DNA of 16,071 nucleotides, taken from the NCBI GenBank assembly GCA_946534745.1, contig CAMNDA010000391.1:1-16071 (forward strand). The letters run 5' to 3'. Shown piece by piece: positions 14,949 through 16,071 of this stretch. The position numbers were made by a program, and so were the translations under genes. This DNA is from an uncultured Verrucomicrobiota bacterium (GTDB lineage: Bacteria > Verrucomicrobiota > Kiritimatiellia > RFP12 > UBA3636). The notes below the pieces were generated by a model. It worked only from the letters and a program-made list of their open reading frames with translations, was not told where the DNA came from and did not search any database. Position 1 is the stretch's first letter, and each line of letters begins with the position of its first letter.

Positions 14949-15005
14949 AGTATAGCCGAACCCGCCTGGCCCGGGATAGGGGCGAATCGGGCGAATAGGA
15001 GTAAA
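14949..15005 (-). promoter_or_regulatory. Activator-type promoter with shared 29-bp element (copy A)
   Basis: The -10 box TATACT (14949-14954, 5 of 6 to consensus) lies 22 nt downstream of a 29-bp element (14977-15005) that holds a 9-bp tandem repeat (ATTCGCCCG then ATTCGCCCC). There is no recognisable -35 box. The same element with identical spacing precedes the 501-aa gene. The predicted leader to GTG 14873 is about 70 nt. Confidence 0.62.
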
Positions 15006-15069
15006 ATCAAGTCTCTTCGCTTCGCGCCCCTCGCGCGCCAGAACGCTCGCGCCGAGGCGGCGAGAGCGA

Positions 15070-16071
15070 TCAGCAGGACTCTGCCGCCGCGCCCGGTCGC
15101 CGGGCTTGCGGGCTCACGTGGTAGCCGGCCGCCTGGGCGAGCGCGCGGTCGTCGTCGAAGTCGGCGCCGGGCGTCGTGAGGAGCGGACCGGCGATGCCGG
15201 CGTTCATGCCGACGTGGACGCACCTAGCCGCGGTCTCGTCGGTCATGTCGCGCCGGCCGCCCGCGAAGCGCAGCGGCGTGGCGGGGTTCGCGAGGCGCAG
15301 GATCGCGACGGCGTCGACCGCGCGCTCCGGGTCGGGGACGCCCCGCGCGCCGAGGGGCGTGCCCTCGATCGGGTGGAGGAAGTTCACCGGGATCGAGTCG
15401 GGGGCGACGGCGCGGATCGTAAGCGCGAACTCGACGAGCTGCTCGTCCGTCTCGCCCATCCCGACGATCCCGCCGCAGCAGATCTGCATCCCGAGGCGGC
15501 GCGCGGCGCGGAGCGTCTCGAGCTTCTGCGCCTGCGTGTGCGTGGAGCAGAGCGACGGGAAGAGCGAGGGCGCGGTCTCGAGGTTGCAGTGCAGGCGCTT
15601 GAGCCCGGCCTCCTTGAGCTTCGCCAGGTCCGCCTCGGAGACGAGCCCGAGCGAGCCGCAGAGCTCGATCCCCGACTCGCGCCGCATCGCGCGGAGGGCC
15701 TCGCAGAGCGCGTCGACGTCGGCGGGCGTCTGCGCGCGGCCGCTCGTCACGATGCCGATGCGGTCGGCGCCGTTCGCCTCGGCCTCCTTCGCGGCCTTCG
15801 CGCACGCCTCCGCGCCGATCCAGCCGTGGCACTCGCAGCCCGTCTTCCAGTGCGCGCTCTGGGCGCACCACTTGCAGTTCTCGGGGCAGCGCCCGGAGCG
15901 CGCGTTCACGATCGAGCAGAAGTCGAAGTGCTTCGGCGCGAACGCGACCGTCACGCGGTGCGCCGCCTCGCGCAGCTCCTCGCGCGGGGCGTTCTTCAGC
16001 AGGTCGACGAGCTCCTCCGCCGTGGCGGGGTCTCCGCCGGCGATCAGGCGGTCGGCAAGGGCAGATGCGGT
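15070..16071 (-). CDS. bioB: Biotin synthase BioB (5' end outside window)
   Basis: 333 residues are visible; the frame is open to the right edge and the true start lies beyond it. A GTG at 15954 is in frame but would remove the conserved N-terminal helix, so it is not the start. BioB inserts sulfur into dethiobiotin by radical SAM chemistry, the last step of biotin synthesis. The radical-SAM motif CPENCKWCAQS follows FCSIVNARSG, as in BioB. Other landmarks are GIVTSGR, GIELCGSLG, HCNLETAP (where E. coli has YNHNLDT), MQICCGGIVGMGE, VNFLHPIEGTPLG and RFAGGRRDM. Counting from the CxxxCxxC, the residue matching E. coli Cys97 is Gly (codon 15754-15756), while the Cys128 and Cys188 equivalents and the Arg260 region are present. 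An extra Cys occurs in HCNLET (15586-15588). No other biotin gene lies on its downstream side. Confidence 0.93.
   Translation of the reverse strand, partial: TASALADRLIAGGDPATAEELVDLLKNAPREELREAAHRVTVAFAPKHFDFCSIVNARSGRCPENCKWCAQSAHWKTGCECHGWIGAEACAKAAKEAEANGADRIGIVTSGRAQTPADVDALCEALRAMRRESGIELCGSLGLVSEADLAKLKEAGLKRLHCNLETAPSLFPSLCSTHTQAQKLETLRAARRLGMQICCGGIVGMGETDEQLVEFALTIRAVAPDSIPVNFLHPIEGTPLGARGVPDPERAVDAVAILRLANPATPLRFAGGRRDMTDETAARCVHVGMNAGIAGPLLTTPGADFDDDRALAQAAGYHVSPQARRPGAAAESC

Noticed and set aside
15044..15068. Hairpin directly after bioB as a terminator
   Set aside because: The stem is interrupted by bulges and no U-run follows, so it is not distinguishable from background pairing in GC-rich DNA.
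1..16071. CRISPR array, tRNA, rRNA or insertion sequence
   Set aside because: No regularly spaced repeats, no cloverleaf or rRNA-like stretch and no transposase-like protein or terminal inverted repeats were seen on either strand.

Overview
The window looks like a chromosomal fragment of a GC-rich bacterium of the Planctomycetes-Verrucomicrobia superphylum, and I favour an uncultured Kiritimatiellota-like anaerobe. This is an inference from protein style: a secreted LamG-type module ending in a motif of the GLYEAVSGKFY kind, multi-module secreted carbohydrate-active proteins with no SusC/SusD pair, and a biotin synthase resembling the type found in gut anaerobes. No rRNA, tRNA, CRISPR array or transposase was seen. 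All eight complete genes and both edge genes lie on the minus strand, so transcription runs from high to low coordinates.

Region 1 (1-6434) is a tightly packed five-gene operon of moderate GC. In transcription order it holds a YcjX-family P-loop GTPase (4971-6434), a YcjF/DUF697 membrane protein (3906-4970), an unrecognised single-pass membrane protein (2322-3890), a signal-peptide protein with a PD-(D/E)xK nuclease-like domain plus a Gly/Ala-rich membrane-like C-terminus (704-2320), and a secreted penicillin-binding-protein-like transpeptidase domain that has lost its catalytic SxxK residues (1-661, cut by the window edge). Junctions are 0, 15, 1 and 42 nt. I do not know this combination as a described system, and it is the main candidate for novelty.

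Region 2 (6435-8212) holds a 387-nt gene-free stretch with a GC-rich hairpin, then a DUF4143-type AAA ATPase (6822-8027) behind an AT-rich upstream segment. Base composition changes sharply near 6.7 kb: two 60-nt lines counted by hand gave 50% GC at 4321 and 70% GC at 13021.

Region 3 (8213-14873) is a carbohydrate-utilisation cluster. It has a 1110-aa secreted multi-modular glycosidase-like protein, then a two-gene unit of a secreted 501-aa duplicated-domain protein and a cytoplasmic clan GH-D (GH36/GH27-like) glycosidase. Both transcription units are preceded by the same 29-bp element, 22 of 29 positions identical, placed exactly 22 nt upstream of a good -10 box (TATACT, TATGAT) with no -35 box. 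This suggests one activator controls both. A GC-rich perfect palindrome follows each unit.

Region 4 (15070-16071) is biotin synthase (bioB), cut at its 5' end by the window edge. It keeps the radical-SAM CxxxCxxC motif but lacks the cysteine equivalent to E. coli Cys97.
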